A stretch of 64,000 nucleotides of DNA from Scytolyngbya sp. HA4215-MV1 (lineage in GTDB: Bacteria > Cyanobacteriota > Cyanobacteriia > Leptolyngbyales > Leptolyngbyaceae). The stretch spans positions 186,001 through 250,000 of the forward strand of contig JAHHIA010000011.1 in assembly GCA_019359045.1 (NCBI GenBank), in the 5' to 3' direction. The notes below the pieces were generated by a model. That model searched no databases. It saw only the letters and a list, made by a program, of their open reading frames with translations, and was not told the DNA's origin. Each line of letters opens with the position of its first letter. Positions within the stretch are counted from its first letter, which is position 1. Shown piece by piece: positions 34,716-44,056 of this stretch. The position numbers and the translations under genes were made by a program.

Positions 34716-35756
34716 CTAAAACCCTAATCGCGTCACAATTCGATCACGAAAAGACATGGCAAACAACATCAGGCGCTTTAAGGCATAGCAGCGTTGCATG
34801 GGAGACGATCGCATCTCTGTTTCCGGTTCTGGTGCCACAATACTCTTCACTTCGTAAAGGCAATACTCCCCACTTTTGCCGGGTATCTCCACCTGAAAGC
34901 ATTGATTCACTGTGACCTTTTCTATCACTTGTTGATACGCTTCTTCGGAAATTAGAAATTGAGTGCCGAGCTTTTTGTTGGCAGATTCGATGCGGCTTGC
35001 CAGATTGACCGCATCACCGATCGCAGTCATTTTGGGATTTTTAGGATCGCCGATCGTGCCCAGCACTACACAGCCATAGTGAATGCCAATGCCAATTCGC
35101 AACCGCTGTCCATAGAGGGTTTCCAGCGAAGGATTCAAAGCTTCCACTGCTTTCAACATGTCTACCCCGGCGCGAATCGCTTCTTCAACAGCGCGATCGG
35201 GTTGCTCGACCCCAAACAACGCCATGAACCCATCGCCCATGTAGACATTAATCATGCCGTGATGACGGTTGATCACCTGCGCCATGCGCTGAAAATAGCG
35301 ATTAAGGACGTAAATGACGTCATAGGGCAACAAAAGCTCGGAAAAGGCGGTAAACCCACGAATATCGGCAAACAAGATGGCAACGTCTTTCTCTTCCCCC
35401 ATCATATGGGGTGTCACCTTACCAAAGGCTTGTCCTTGAAACAGTTCCATGTCTTCGGCATCTAGGGACAGTCGCCGCAGGGTAATCCGTCCCTCGCTTT
35501 GAATGGCAGTCTGACAAGCCAAACGTACTGTTGGGTCAAGACCCAGTTGTTTGGCTAAGGCCGTTTCAGCGACAGTGCGGGGGGCACAGTGCTCCTGTCC
35601 CTCCAAAATGATCACCCGACAGGTCGAACAACGGGCATTGCCACCGCAGACATGGGTATGGGGAATTCCGGCTGCCAGGGAGACATCTAGCAATGTATAG
35701 GCATCTTGTTCGGCATCAACCAGCTTTTGATCGGGCAGATAGTAGATTTGTGACAT
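34716..35756 (-). CDS. [2Fe-2S] ferredoxin domain fused to class III nucleotidyl cyclase
   Basis: A 346-residue soluble protein. Residues 1-95 are a plant-type ferredoxin fold with cluster ligands Cys37, Cys43, Cys46 and Cys81 (CGGNARCSTC...RLACQ). Residues 122-320 are a class III cyclase with metal Asp131 (LFADIRGFT) and Asp175 (YMGDGFMALFG). The two residues that normally select adenine differ: the Lys position reads Val171 in MINVYMGDG, and the Thr position is Ala in AIGDAVNLASR. So substrate and activity are uncertain, although the metal site is intact. A redox-controlled cyclase is a reasonable inference. It lies 209 bp upstream of the ilvD start on the same strand, which does not suggest a functional link. 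Confidence 0.88.
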   Translation of the reverse strand: MSQIYYLPDQKLVDAEQDAYTLLDVSLAAGIPHTHVCGGNARCSTCRVIILEGQEHCAPRTVAETALAKQLGLDPTVRLACQTAIQSEGRITLRRLSLDAEDMELFQGQAFGKVTPHMMGEEKDVAILFADIRGFTAFSELLLPYDVIYVLNRYFQRMAQVINRHHGMINVYMGDGFMALFGVEQPDRAVEEAIRAGVDMLKAVEALNPSLETLYGQRLRIGIGIHYGCVVLGTIGDPKNPKMTAIGDAVNLASRIESANKKLGTQFLISEEAYQQVIEKVTVNQCFQVEIPGKSGEYCLYEVKSIVAPEPETEMRSSPMQRCYALKRLMLFAMSFRDRIVTRLGF

Positions 35757-36076
35757 ATGAGATTTTCAGGATCTCCTGTTGGGATCTACACTAGCCTACT
35801 CAAGGAAACCGGAAGTCGTTAGTAGATGGCTTGACTCGCGTTGTGTTGGAATAAAAATCGGGATGCTTAGTGGTGCAGAAAACTCAGGTCGGTCTCAAAA
35901 ACTGGGATATCCCCCCTCATACAGGACTGAGAAGTAGCTGGGCTAAATTAAATTGAAGATGTTTTGGGGGTGGAGGGGGTAAAACCTCCTGCCTGGGGGC
36001 GCAGCCCCAAATCCCTTTCTTAACAATTAATTAGGGCTACTTACTTAGTTATCGGATGAATCAATAGAAAGCAGAC
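35757..36076. other. Intergenic region with GC-rich hairpin
   Basis: No gene supported in this 320-bp gap. A GGGGC/GCCCC hairpin with a GCA loop sits at 35996-36008, within a GGGGGTGGAGGGGG-type tract common in cyanobacterial intergenic DNA. Promoters for the divergent ferredoxin-cyclase and PCC genes must lie here but are not distinct. Confidence 0.5.
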
Positions 36077-36505
36077 ATGATAAAAACGTTTGCCTTGCGG
36101 TTAAATCCAGGTGAGGATCTTAAAAATTGCCTGTTAGAATTCACTGTGCAGCATCAGATCCAGGCAGGCTTCATTTTGACGACAGTGGGCAGTCTTCAGC
36201 AAGCCGCCATTCGTTTTGCCGCCCAGCCCCAAAGCCAAATCTTGACAGGTCGATTTGAAATTGTTTCGTTGGTGGGAACGCTGTCTCGGGATGGCGCACA
36301 TCTGCATATTGCTATTTCAGATCAACGGGGCACTACGATCGGGGGGCATGTCGATCTCGGTTGCATCATTTACACAACCGCAGAAATTGTGGTTGGACAA
36401 AGTCGAGATTATCAATTTTCGCGATCGCTGGATGAGCAAACGGGGTATTGGGAATTGCAGATTGGGATGAAGGATGGAGAGCAGGGGGATGGCGCAGAGG
36501 AGTAA
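36077..36505 (+). CDS. PCC/PPC (DUF296) domain protein
   Basis: A 142-residue protein formed almost entirely by the PPC fold: TFALRLNPGEDLKNCL, GFILTTVGSLQQAAIRFA, FEIVSLVGTLSRDGAHLHIAISD and GGHVDLGCIIYTTAEIVVG. The HLHIAISD/GGHV His residues can bind metal in this family. In plants the domain follows an AT hook and assembles as a trimer; bacterial solo forms have no settled role. Cytoplasmic. Confidence 0.88.
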   Translation: MIKTFALRLNPGEDLKNCLLEFTVQHQIQAGFILTTVGSLQQAAIRFAAQPQSQILTGRFEIVSLVGTLSRDGAHLHIAISDQRGTTIGGHVDLGCIIYTTAEIVVGQSRDYQFSRSLDEQTGYWELQIGMKDGEQGDGAEE

Positions 36506-36588
36506 TGGGGAAGATGGAGGCGTTTTGAGTTGACTCAGAGTTCATTGCTAGACAACTGGTTCCTACTTACTCATCGAAAAGCGCGTTA

Positions 36589-39075
36589 ATGTTTCAAAAA
36601 ATTGCTCCAATTTTTACTTTTTTGCAGGGTGGGGGGCAACGACTCTGGCAAATGTGGCACGGGTTGCGCTGGTGGTGGCGATCGCTGGTGGTGGCGTTGA
36701 TATTGGCGTTAGTAGTGAGATCGCTGCCTTATTTGGCTCCGATTCGGGCGGTGGATCTCGTGCAGGATCAGCAAGCGATCGAGTTGAGCGATCGCAATGG
36801 GTTATTGTTGGGGACTTTGTTGACTCGGGATCAGGAACATACGGCAGCAGTGCCGTTGCAGCAAGTCTCGCCACAGTTTATCCAGGCAATTGTCGCAGCA
36901 GAGGATGGACGGTTTTATCAGCATGGGGCGGTGGATTTGCGGGCGATCGTCCGCTCGGCGCTGGAAGCAATGCGTTCTCGTAGGATTTTGAGTGGGGCTT
37001 CGACCATCACCATGCAATTGGCGCGCATGATTGATCCCATCCCGCGCACCATTTCGGGCAAGTTGCGAGAAATCTGGACAGCCTGGCGATTGGTGGCTGG
37101 CATGAGTCGGGATGAGGTGCTTCAGGCTTATATCAATCGGTTACCGATGGGGGGCAATATCTATGGTGTGGAAGCGGCAGCTCGGACTTATTTTGCCATC
37201 CCTGCCAGTGACCTGAACCTGGCACAAGCTAGTCTGCTAGCAGCCTTGCCCAATGATCCGGTCTATCTCAATCCTTACGATCGCTGGCAACCGTTGAAAG
37301 AGCGGCAGGCATATGTGCTGGAGCGCATGGTCAAGGATAAACACATTGCTCCAGCTCAGGCCGAACAAGCTTACCGAGAAGCGGTCACATTGCAACCACG
37401 TCAGCAGGGAATTGTGGCAGCGCCACATTTTCTGTTCTGGGTTGCCAGTCAGTTACCTCAAGGACATCCGGCAAAAGTTCGTACAACGATCGATTTGCCG
37501 TTGCAGCAGTTTGTCGAAACACAGGTTACCCAGGTATTGCGATCGCTTGCCAGCCACAATGTCCATCATGCTGCTGCCTTGGTCATCGACAGCCATTCTG
37601 GCGAGGTACTGGCGTATGTTGGTTCTCCCAACTACTTTACGGAAGCAACTGGGGGACGCAATGATGGCGTGCAGGCATTGCGCCAACCTGGTTCCACCCT
37701 GAAGCCCTTTCTCTATCAACTGGCATTGGAAAATCGGGTGATTCACCCCAATACTGTGCTGGCAGATGTGCCTACTCACTATGCGATTTCCACGGAACAA
37801 ACCTATAGCCCACAGGATTACAGCGAAACCTTTCAAGGTCCAGTGCGGGTGCGGCTGGCTCTTGCCAATTCGCTGAATGTTCCTGCTGTGCGCGTGTTGG
37901 AAAAAGTGGGGGTTGCTGCGTTTCTCGATCGGTTGCACCAACTGGGGTTTGCCCATCTAACCCAGCCTCCAGAATATTATGGACTGGGTTTGACACTGGG
38001 CAGTGGCGAAGTCAGTCTTTGGGAACTGGCACGCGCTTATGGAGTGATGGCAAAGCGGGGGGAAGTGTTTGAGTTAACAGGTGTGAAGTTGGCAGGAGTC
38101 AGGAGTCGGGAGATAGGAGACAGGAGACAGGAATTGCACTCTGCTACTCCCGCTTACCCTACCCTCGCGTCTTCCCGTCTCAAGCCTGACCCTGATACTT
38201 GGTCTCTGATTGTGGATATGCTGAGCGATCGCCATGCCCGTGCCCGTGCCTTTGGCGTTCATTCAATTTTAGATTTACCGTTTGCGACGGCAGTGAAAAC
38301 AGGGACTTCTTCTCAATTTCGGGATACCTGGGCGATCGGGTTTTCCAGCGATTATATTGTGGCAACTTGGGTGGGCAATTTTGATGGGGAGTCAATGCGC
38401 CAGGTGTCTGGGGTAACGGGGGCTGCTCCCCTCTGGAGTCGCATTTTGTTGCACTTGCATGAACAGCAGGACCCCGCTCCTTTTCCGCAGCCATCAGGCA
38501 TGGTAAAGCGCCCTGTTTGTGCGTTGTCTGGCTTGAAGCCTACCCCCGCCTGTCCATCGGTTGTGCAGGAATACTTTTATCCACAAGATTTGGCTGACTA
38601 TGAACGTCAGCCGGATACGTTCTATCAGCTCTTGGCTCCGGCGCGTGCGGGGCAACCGCCGCGCTATCGATTGAATTTGCCGCGAGAATATGATGAATGG
38701 CTGGCAATGCAACAAACTTCGGGGGATGCTGAGTTAGCAAATGCAAAAAATGTGGAATCGCTATCAGGTTTGCGAATTGTTGCGCCTCGGAATGGAGATC
38801 AGTTTTTGCTCGATCCGGTAGATGCAGGTGCAAATGCTCCTCAAAAGCTGGAATTCAAGTTGGTCGGTTGTTCTGGGCAGGCGGTGGAATGGTGGCTAAA
38901 TGGACAAAAATTGGTAGGAACCTCTGGTGGTTCGCTGTTTTGGTCGATGCGTCCGGGCAACTGGACATTGGAGGTCAAGTGTGGTGAACAGCGCGATCGC
39001 GTCCAATTTCAAGTGCAAATTGCTGAGTCAGGCACCAGCGATCGGCGTGGCTTCTCCGTTTCACCTGATCAATAA
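36589..39075 (+). CDS. pbpC: Penicillin-binding protein 1C (bifunctional glycosyltransferase/transpeptidase)
   Basis: An 828-residue peptidoglycan enzyme anchored by one membrane helix (SLVVALILALVVRSLPYL, about 32-49). The GT51 domain has catalytic Glu105 in AAEDGRFYQHGAVD and GASTITMQLARM. The transpeptidase domain has RQPGSTLKPF (SxxK), ANSLNVPAVR (SxN) and VKTGTSSQFRDTW (KTG). The C-terminal BiPBP_C domain contains RIVAPRNGDQFLLDP. A low-complexity insertion at about residues 502-535 (VRSREIGDRRQEL) comes from heptamer repeats and lies between the SxN and KTG motifs. PBP1C enzymes are typically not essential. The insertion may hinder or merely decorate the domain. Confidence 0.93.
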   Translation: MFQKIAPIFTFLQGGGQRLWQMWHGLRWWWRSLVVALILALVVRSLPYLAPIRAVDLVQDQQAIELSDRNGLLLGTLLTRDQEHTAAVPLQQVSPQFIQAIVAAEDGRFYQHGAVDLRAIVRSALEAMRSRRILSGASTITMQLARMIDPIPRTISGKLREIWTAWRLVAGMSRDEVLQAYINRLPMGGNIYGVEAAARTYFAIPASDLNLAQASLLAALPNDPVYLNPYDRWQPLKERQAYVLERMVKDKHIAPAQAEQAYREAVTLQPRQQGIVAAPHFLFWVASQLPQGHPAKVRTTIDLPLQQFVETQVTQVLRSLASHNVHHAAALVIDSHSGEVLAYVGSPNYFTEATGGRNDGVQALRQPGSTLKPFLYQLALENRVIHPNTVLADVPTHYAISTEQTYSPQDYSETFQGPVRVRLALANSLNVPAVRVLEKVGVAAFLDRLHQLGFAHLTQPPEYYGLGLTLGSGEVSLWELARAYGVMAKRGEVFELTGVKLAGVRSREIGDRRQELHSATPAYPTLASSRLKPDPDTWSLIVDMLSDRHARARAFGVHSILDLPFATAVKTGTSSQFRDTWAIGFSSDYIVATWVGNFDGESMRQVSGVTGAAPLWSRILLHLHEQQDPAPFPQPSGMVKRPVCALSGLKPTPACPSVVQEYFYPQDLADYERQPDTFYQLLAPARAGQPPRYRLNLPREYDEWLAMQQTSGDAELANAKNVESLSGLRIVAPRNGDQFLLDPVDAGANAPQKLEFKLVGCSGQAVEWWLNGQKLVGTSGGSLFWSMRPGNWTLEVKCGEQRDRVQFQVQIAESGTSDRRGFSVSPDQ
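38094..38190. repeat. In-frame GGAGTCA/GGAGACA heptamers inside pbpC
   Basis: GGAGTCAGGAGTCGGGAGAT and GGAGACAGGAGACAGG are followed by a C/T-rich stretch. The frame remains open. Confidence 0.8.
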
Positions 39076-39207
39076 GCCCTGCCTGGGAAAGCGTTGCTAA
39101 ATTTTCCCACTACGGCTCTGATAGCCGATGGAAAAATGGCACTTCCCTTGAGGGGCAATGAAACGAATCGTTGCGATGAATCCTCTCTAGGTCCTTAATC
39201 AATCGGC

Positions 39208-41766
39208 TTACTCTCCAATCAAAACAAATGCTGCCCAATTACTGGGTTCGGGATACTGAGTCCGGGTGGTAAGCATGGCTTGACGTAGGGCTTGAGCTTT
39301 GTCGGGGTTTTGGCTGAGATTGCGGTAAAACTGAGTCATCAAGGTGGCAGTAGGTGCATCAGGAATTGCCCATAGAGAGACAATGAGACTGGTCGCGCCA
39401 GCACTAAGGAACGATCGTGAAAGTCCTAAAACACCATCTCCGGTAATTTTGCCTTGTCCAGTGTTGCAGGCGCTGAGGACAATCAGATCAGCGTTTAGCT
39501 TGAGGTGCAGGACTTCGTTTGCCGTGAGAAAACCGTCTGATTTGTCATCTGGTGCAAGGGCGATCGCGCTTTGTAATCCCTGCAAGTTGTCAAGGATGCC
39601 GTGGGTTGCTAGGTGGGCGATGCGGACTTTGGAAAGTTGCTGAACGATGGTGGTTTCGGTGGCTTGCTTGCCAATATAGGGTTGAGTTTTGAGGAGGGAT
39701 GCGATCGCTTTGGCTTCGGTTTCGCTACCCGGAAGGGATGCAAGTTGATCTGGAGGTTGGTCGATCTCAAAGAGCAGACTGGGCATGGTGGGGTTGCCAA
39801 CAACCAGGGCAGACTGAGAAAGTGAATCTCTTAGCCTGCTAGAGGCGTGCTTGATCTGTTGGGTCAGTTGCAAAATTTGGATTGAGGGTGCAGTGTCGAG
39901 TGTATGGGCTTCGATCAGATATTTACCAGTGCTGTCTTTGAGCGCAGCGAAGGGAACCAGGTAGAGGGTATCTTGCGGGATGAAGGTAAGGTGTTGAGTG
40001 GGGTCGGTAGGCAGCAGGTCGGCGATCGGTTGAATCAGTAAATCATAAAGCTGACGCAGTGTTTTCTCTTCATCTTGCTTGGCATCCTCTGCTTTAGGGC
40101 GCGTAGGCCGACCGCGTACCCCAATTTCTTCAAAGGATGATGTGATCAGGTCTGCTAGCTTTTGCTGAGGCAGTTGGGTCTTGAGATCAACCGATCGAAA
40201 AGCGATTTCTCCAGTCGGCTTAATCACCCAAATATAGAGATCCGTTTCTTTGGGCTTGTCTTGTCCCCAGCGAAATTCCAGAGTGTCGGTATACCCAACC
40301 AGATCAGGACTGATGACCGAATATTCAACCAGGGTAGAATTTTGGGCTTTAGCGATTTGTTTTATTTGCTCCAAATTGGGTGGGGTAATTTTTGCTTGGG
40401 CTTGGGAGTCGATGGCTAAACGATTTGTCAACAAGTCGATATATGCCCGGGTCCGTCCGGCTTCTGAAACTTCCAGGGCTTCATCGGTGCGTTTTTGAGC
40501 AACCAACGTTTCTTGGAGGTTGTGATAAAGGATGTTGGTCATTTCATATTGGCTACGCAGGTCGTCGTTGTAGCTGGTATTACTGTCGTTATAGAGATTG
40601 CTACTGCCTTCCGTCAGGACTGCACGAGATTGGGCATAATGCTCGATCGCCCGCTTTAAGGCAATTTCTGCCTCTTGTAGTTGTCCTGTGTGCAGATAAA
40701 AGGCGCCCAGGTGGTCATAAAAAATGGCATCCGGATCATTCTGGACTTGTGCAATTTGTTTTTGCAGATCGATCGCTTTGGCAGCATTTCCAGTCCAGCC
40801 ATAGACGAGGCTGATTTGATCCAGCACTTGTTGCTGCGTCGTGCGTCCCAAATCTTCATCCATCACCGTGGTCATCTGCATCGCTTGATCCAGCATTTGC
40901 AGCGTTGATTTCAGATCTTTTTGTGCGGCATAGCTCGTCGCCATTCCCTGTAATGCTTCGGCTGCCAGAAAGGGATCTTTGATCGCTGATGCATTTCGCA
41001 AAGCCTGGAGAAAGGCTTCTACGGCTTTGTGGGGGTCTCCCTGCTCCAGGTAAACTTCGCCCAATTGGGCAAGGTACGTATTTTGTTCCTGGGGATCAGC
41101 CCCCGCATTGAGGGCGATCGTCTGTTGCAATGCTTTAACGGCTGCCGGATAATTTCCCATTTCGTGATAGGCGCGCGATAGGTAATACAATGCCAATGTT
41201 TCTCTGGCAGAGTCTTTGTCTTGTCGCACCATGGGCAAATACATAGCATAGGTTTGCAGCGTTTTAGCATAGTTCTCGGCAAATAGATATGTCGTGCCCA
41301 GTTCTGCCAAGACAATTTTTTGGCTCTCGCGATCGCCCTTCTGTCGCAATCTCTGCAACTCTTGTTCTAGAAACTCGACGTTTCCTCCCACAGCAATTTT
41401 ATTGTGTGCCTTGGCGAGTTTCTCAATGATGTCAGATTCTTCATTCCGGGCTTTAATCGTGCGTGCCAGGGTTAACCCTGGCTGGTAGGTCTGGATCGCT
41501 TTCTGAAATTCGCCAAAGTAGAGGTAAGCGTCTCCAGCTTTCCGAATCACCTCGACTTCTTTCGCTTGATCCTTTACCCGTCTTGCTTCTGCCAAATCAG
41601 CATCATAAGTTGCGAGAATACTTCGCCACAGTTTTTGCTCACAATCTGCACCCGGAACACAGTCTTGTGCCAGCACGGATACGGGACGGAGGAATTGTCC
41701 CGCACTAATGGTGAGGGTTGCGATCGTCAGCAGAAGAGCCAAACCCCGCACACGGGTAAATTGCAT
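39208..41766 (-). CDS. Secreted CHAT-domain protein with TPR repeats
   Basis: An 852-residue protein. A Sec signal peptide (LALLLTIATLTISAGQFLRPVSVLA) opens it. Residues 50-420 hold about eight TPRs, and residues about 560-850 form a CHAT (caspase-like) domain. The catalytic pair is seen as His722 in AHLATHGILD and Cys767 in LSACNTGQG. CHAT proteases cleave partner proteins; some act in gasdermin or CRISPR-linked immunity. A signal peptide is typical of the cyanobacterial TPR-CHAT branch and points to the periplasm or outside. The ATG at 41766 is chosen; no strong ribosome site. Target unknown. Confidence 0.9.
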   Translation of the reverse strand: MQFTRVRGLALLLTIATLTISAGQFLRPVSVLAQDCVPGADCEQKLWRSILATYDADLAEARRVKDQAKEVEVIRKAGDAYLYFGEFQKAIQTYQPGLTLARTIKARNEESDIIEKLAKAHNKIAVGGNVEFLEQELQRLRQKGDRESQKIVLAELGTTYLFAENYAKTLQTYAMYLPMVRQDKDSARETLALYYLSRAYHEMGNYPAAVKALQQTIALNAGADPQEQNTYLAQLGEVYLEQGDPHKAVEAFLQALRNASAIKDPFLAAEALQGMATSYAAQKDLKSTLQMLDQAMQMTTVMDEDLGRTTQQQVLDQISLVYGWTGNAAKAIDLQKQIAQVQNDPDAIFYDHLGAFYLHTGQLQEAEIALKRAIEHYAQSRAVLTEGSSNLYNDSNTSYNDDLRSQYEMTNILYHNLQETLVAQKRTDEALEVSEAGRTRAYIDLLTNRLAIDSQAQAKITPPNLEQIKQIAKAQNSTLVEYSVISPDLVGYTDTLEFRWGQDKPKETDLYIWVIKPTGEIAFRSVDLKTQLPQQKLADLITSSFEEIGVRGRPTRPKAEDAKQDEEKTLRQLYDLLIQPIADLLPTDPTQHLTFIPQDTLYLVPFAALKDSTGKYLIEAHTLDTAPSIQILQLTQQIKHASSRLRDSLSQSALVVGNPTMPSLLFEIDQPPDQLASLPGSETEAKAIASLLKTQPYIGKQATETTIVQQLSKVRIAHLATHGILDNLQGLQSAIALAPDDKSDGFLTANEVLHLKLNADLIVLSACNTGQGKITGDGVLGLSRSFLSAGATSLIVSLWAIPDAPTATLMTQFYRNLSQNPDKAQALRQAMLTTRTQYPEPSNWAAFVLIGE

Positions 41767-41923
41767 CGTCAAGCGTTGGGAAGAAACAGCTCTTTGACTG
41801 TAGCGACTTCAGTCCCCCGATCGCCAGTTGTGTAAAGCATTGTTTATCGCAAGAGTTAGGAATCTGGCTACCAAACCACCCTAAAATTACGTCATACTGG
41901 CTCTGGACAAGTGATGAGATACT

Positions 41924-42349
41924 ATGCCTCCCTTACCTTTCCCCGTTCCAACCATTCTGCTTGACAGCATTGCCGCTGCCGCCACGTTAATCTATTTTCC
42001 TTTTCTGATTGTTGCTTTCGGACGGACGCAGGTGGGCTATTCTACATCCGCGCCTCGTGCTGTATTTGATAAACTGCCTGCCTTTGCCCAACGGGCAACC
42101 TGGGCACACCAAAACTCCTTCGAGACTTTTATGGGGTTTGCTGCCGCAGCGCTTACTGCCTACGTCACTGAGATTGACTCCACCCTCGCCGGATGGGCAG
42201 CGATCGCCTTTGTCACTGCACGTTTTTTTTACTCCGTGTTCTACATTACCAACATCCCGCTCGGACGCTCGTTGATGTTTGGCATCGGCACCCTCAGCAC
42301 TGTTACTCTATTTGTACTCAGTCTCAGTAAAGTCCATTCATTGCTGTAA
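41924..42349 (+). CDS. MAPEG-family membrane protein
   Basis: A 141-residue protein with four hydrophobic segments. The MAPEG signature is [34 protein letters not shown] (Arg and Asn before the second helix), then a [11 protein letters not shown] helix. Family members include glutathione-dependent enzymes and proteins of unknown role; this MAPEG branch is common in cyanobacteria. Inner membrane. Confidence 0.88.
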   Translation: MPPLPFPVPTILLDSIAAAATLIYFPFLIVAFGRTQVGYSTSAPRAVFDKLPAFAQRATWAHQNSFETFMGFAAAALTAYVTEIDSTLAGWAAIAFVTARFFYSVFYITNIPLGRSLMFGIGTLSTVTLFVLSLSKVHSLL

Positions 42350-42428
42350 GTTGTTAATCAATAACTGTTTCAGCACCCCAAGTGAAACTCGAGATTCCAA
42401 CGACCAACCGTCAACTGCCCCCCTACCC

Positions 42429-42920
42429 ATGGCTTCTACATTTTCATTTGATGTTGTTAGTGATTTTGATCGTCAAGAACTGGTTAACGCGATCGACCAA
42501 ACCAATCGGGAAATTCAGAGTCGCTATGATCTGAAAGACACTAAAACCACTCTGGATCTTGGCGAAACTGCGATCGTCGTCAACTCCGACAGCGAATTTA
42601 CCCTAAACGCGGTTCATATTCTGCTGCAAACCAAAGCTGCCAAGCGCAACCTTTCTCTCAAAATCTTTGAATACGGCAAAATTGAGTCCGCCAGCGGCAA
42701 CCGAGTACGGCAAGAAATCACCTTGAAAAAAGGAATTAGCCAGGAGGTTGGCAAACAAATCACCAAACTGATTCGCGACGAATTCAAAAAAATTCAGGCA
42801 TCTATCCAGGGCGATGCGGTGCGAATTTCTGCCAAGTCTAAAGATGAGCTACAAGCCGTCATCCAACGTCTGAAACAGGAGGAGTACCCTGTGGCACTGC
42901 AATTTACGAACTATCGTTAG
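42429..42920 (+). CDS. yajQ: YajQ family nucleotide-binding protein
   Basis: A 163-residue soluble protein of the usual YajQ/DUF520 length, with two ferredoxin-like halves. [33 protein letters not shown] and [30 protein letters not shown] are diagnostic. Family members bind nucleotides or nucleic acid, and some bind cyclic di-GMP. The ATG at 42429 gives the canonical start; an open frame upstream to 42279 is only a shadow. Confidence 0.93.
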   Translation: MASTFSFDVVSDFDRQELVNAIDQTNREIQSRYDLKDTKTTLDLGETAIVVNSDSEFTLNAVHILLQTKAAKRNLSLKIFEYGKIESASGNRVRQEITLKKGISQEVGKQITKLIRDEFKKIQASIQGDAVRISAKSKDELQAVIQRLKQEEYPVALQFTNYR

Positions 42921-42927
42921 CAAGGCG

Positions 42928-43018
42928 TGGAGGAGCGAGGGGGTGGAGGAGTGAAGGGGTGGAAGAGGAAAGGGTGGAGAGGCAAAGAAACCCAAAACTC
43001 AGACCTCAGACCTGGAGT
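42928..43018. repeat. G-rich GTGGAGGAG-type repeat tract
   Basis: Degenerate repeats of the type GAGGGGGTGGAGGAGTGAAGG lie between the convergent yajQ and deacetylase genes. C-rich complements of the same type occur at about 34680-34725 and inside the oxoprolinase gene. Confidence 0.7.
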
Positions 43019-43020
43019 CC

Positions 43021-43935
43021 CTATCCATACAGCCTCAACACTTCTCCTGCAGCGCGGTGCACCAGAGAGTGACGGTAGGCTAGGGCTTTTAAGTCGTCGG
43101 CGTAGCCCCCACCAATGACGCAGGCGACAGGGTAGCCTTGCGATAGACAGGTCGTGAGAACTTGCATTTCGCGGCGAAAGAGTCCGGTGTCGGAGAGCGC
43201 CAGCTTGCCGAGCCGATCGCCTCCATGGGGATCGACGCCCGCATCATACAGCACCAAGTCGGGTTTGACTTGAGTCAACACATCGGGTAGGTAAGTTGCC
43301 AGGGTTTGCAGATAGGCTTCGTCTTCCATACCTTCCGGTAGGGGCACATCCAGATCGCTTTGCTGCTTGGTACTGGGAAAGTTGACTTCGCAATGCAGGG
43401 AGAAGGTGAAAACGCTTGGATCAGCTTGAAAGATATAAGCTGTGCCGTCTCCCTGATGGACATCCAAATCGACAATCAGGATTTTCTGAACCAATCCCCG
43501 TTGCTGAAGCACTCGTGCCGCGATCGCCAGATCATTGAAAATACAAAATCCTGAGCCATAGCTGGGGAAGGCATGATGAGTGCCCCCAGCAGTATTGCAG
43601 GCGATTCCGTGCTGAAGTGCCAGTTGAGCTGTCAAAATCGTCCCTCCCACAGCCACACAGGTGCGATTCACCAGTGCCGGACTCCAGGGCAACCCAATCC
43701 GGCGTTGTGCTTTGCTATCCAATGTGCCCTGGCAATAGGCGCGGACATAGTCTGGCGTATGCACTTGCTCAATCCATTCAGACGGTGCTCGATCGGGTTG
43801 ACACACCTGGGATTCCTGCACCACATCATCGGTAAGCAACAGCTCGTATAGTTGCTGAAATTTGGACATGGGAAACCGATGTCCTTCTGGCAAAGGAGTC
43901 ACGTAATCGGGATGATAGACGATCGGCAGAGACAT
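43021..43935 (-). CDS. Histone deacetylase family protein
   Basis: A 304-residue Zn-dependent deacylase of the AcuC/HDAC superfamily. Zn and catalytic motifs are intact: GGTHHAFPSYGSGFC (His pair), VDLDVHQGDGTAYIF (Asp and His ligands) and LYDAGVDPHGGDRLG (Asp ligand). The substrate could be acetyl-lysine, an acetylated polyamine or another amide. Cytoplasmic. The convergent neighbour is yajQ. Confidence 0.93.
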   Translation of the reverse strand: MSLPIVYHPDYVTPLPEGHRFPMSKFQQLYELLLTDDVVQESQVCQPDRAPSEWIEQVHTPDYVRAYCQGTLDSKAQRRIGLPWSPALVNRTCVAVGGTILTAQLALQHGIACNTAGGTHHAFPSYGSGFCIFNDLAIAARVLQQRGLVQKILIVDLDVHQGDGTAYIFQADPSVFTFSLHCEVNFPSTKQQSDLDVPLPEGMEDEAYLQTLATYLPDVLTQVKPDLVLYDAGVDPHGGDRLGKLALSDTGLFRREMQVLTTCLSQGYPVACVIGGGYADDLKALAYRHSLVHRAAGEVLRLYG

Positions 43936-43977
43936 TCTGTTCCTGCTGAGTTTTCGGCGTTGCTGATTCTGGGTATG

Positions 43978-44019
43978 AATTTGGAGTTGTATGAATTGAA
44001 TTTGGAGTTGTATGAATTG
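43978..44019. repeat. 21-bp direct repeat
   Basis: ATTTGGAGTTGTATGAATTGA is present twice in tandem, with its last half also forming the left arm of the adjacent hairpin. Confidence 0.8.
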
Positions 44020-44040
44020 AAACTTCGTTTCAATTCATAC
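44010..44040 (-). terminator. Perfect hairpin downstream of the STAND-like gene
   Basis: 14-bp arms GTATGAATTGAAAC and GTTTCAATTCATAC with a 3-base loop. It lies 17 bp beyond the stop at 44057. It lacks a long U tract, so it may be a REP or an RNA-stabilising hairpin. Confidence 0.5.
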
Positions 44041-44056
44041 TGCTATTCAGCACCAC

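Noticed and set aside
43978-44040. Attachment site or origin-like repeat
   Set aside because: The 21-bp direct repeat and hairpin are local, without an integrase or replication gene nearby; a slippage product plus terminator is simpler.
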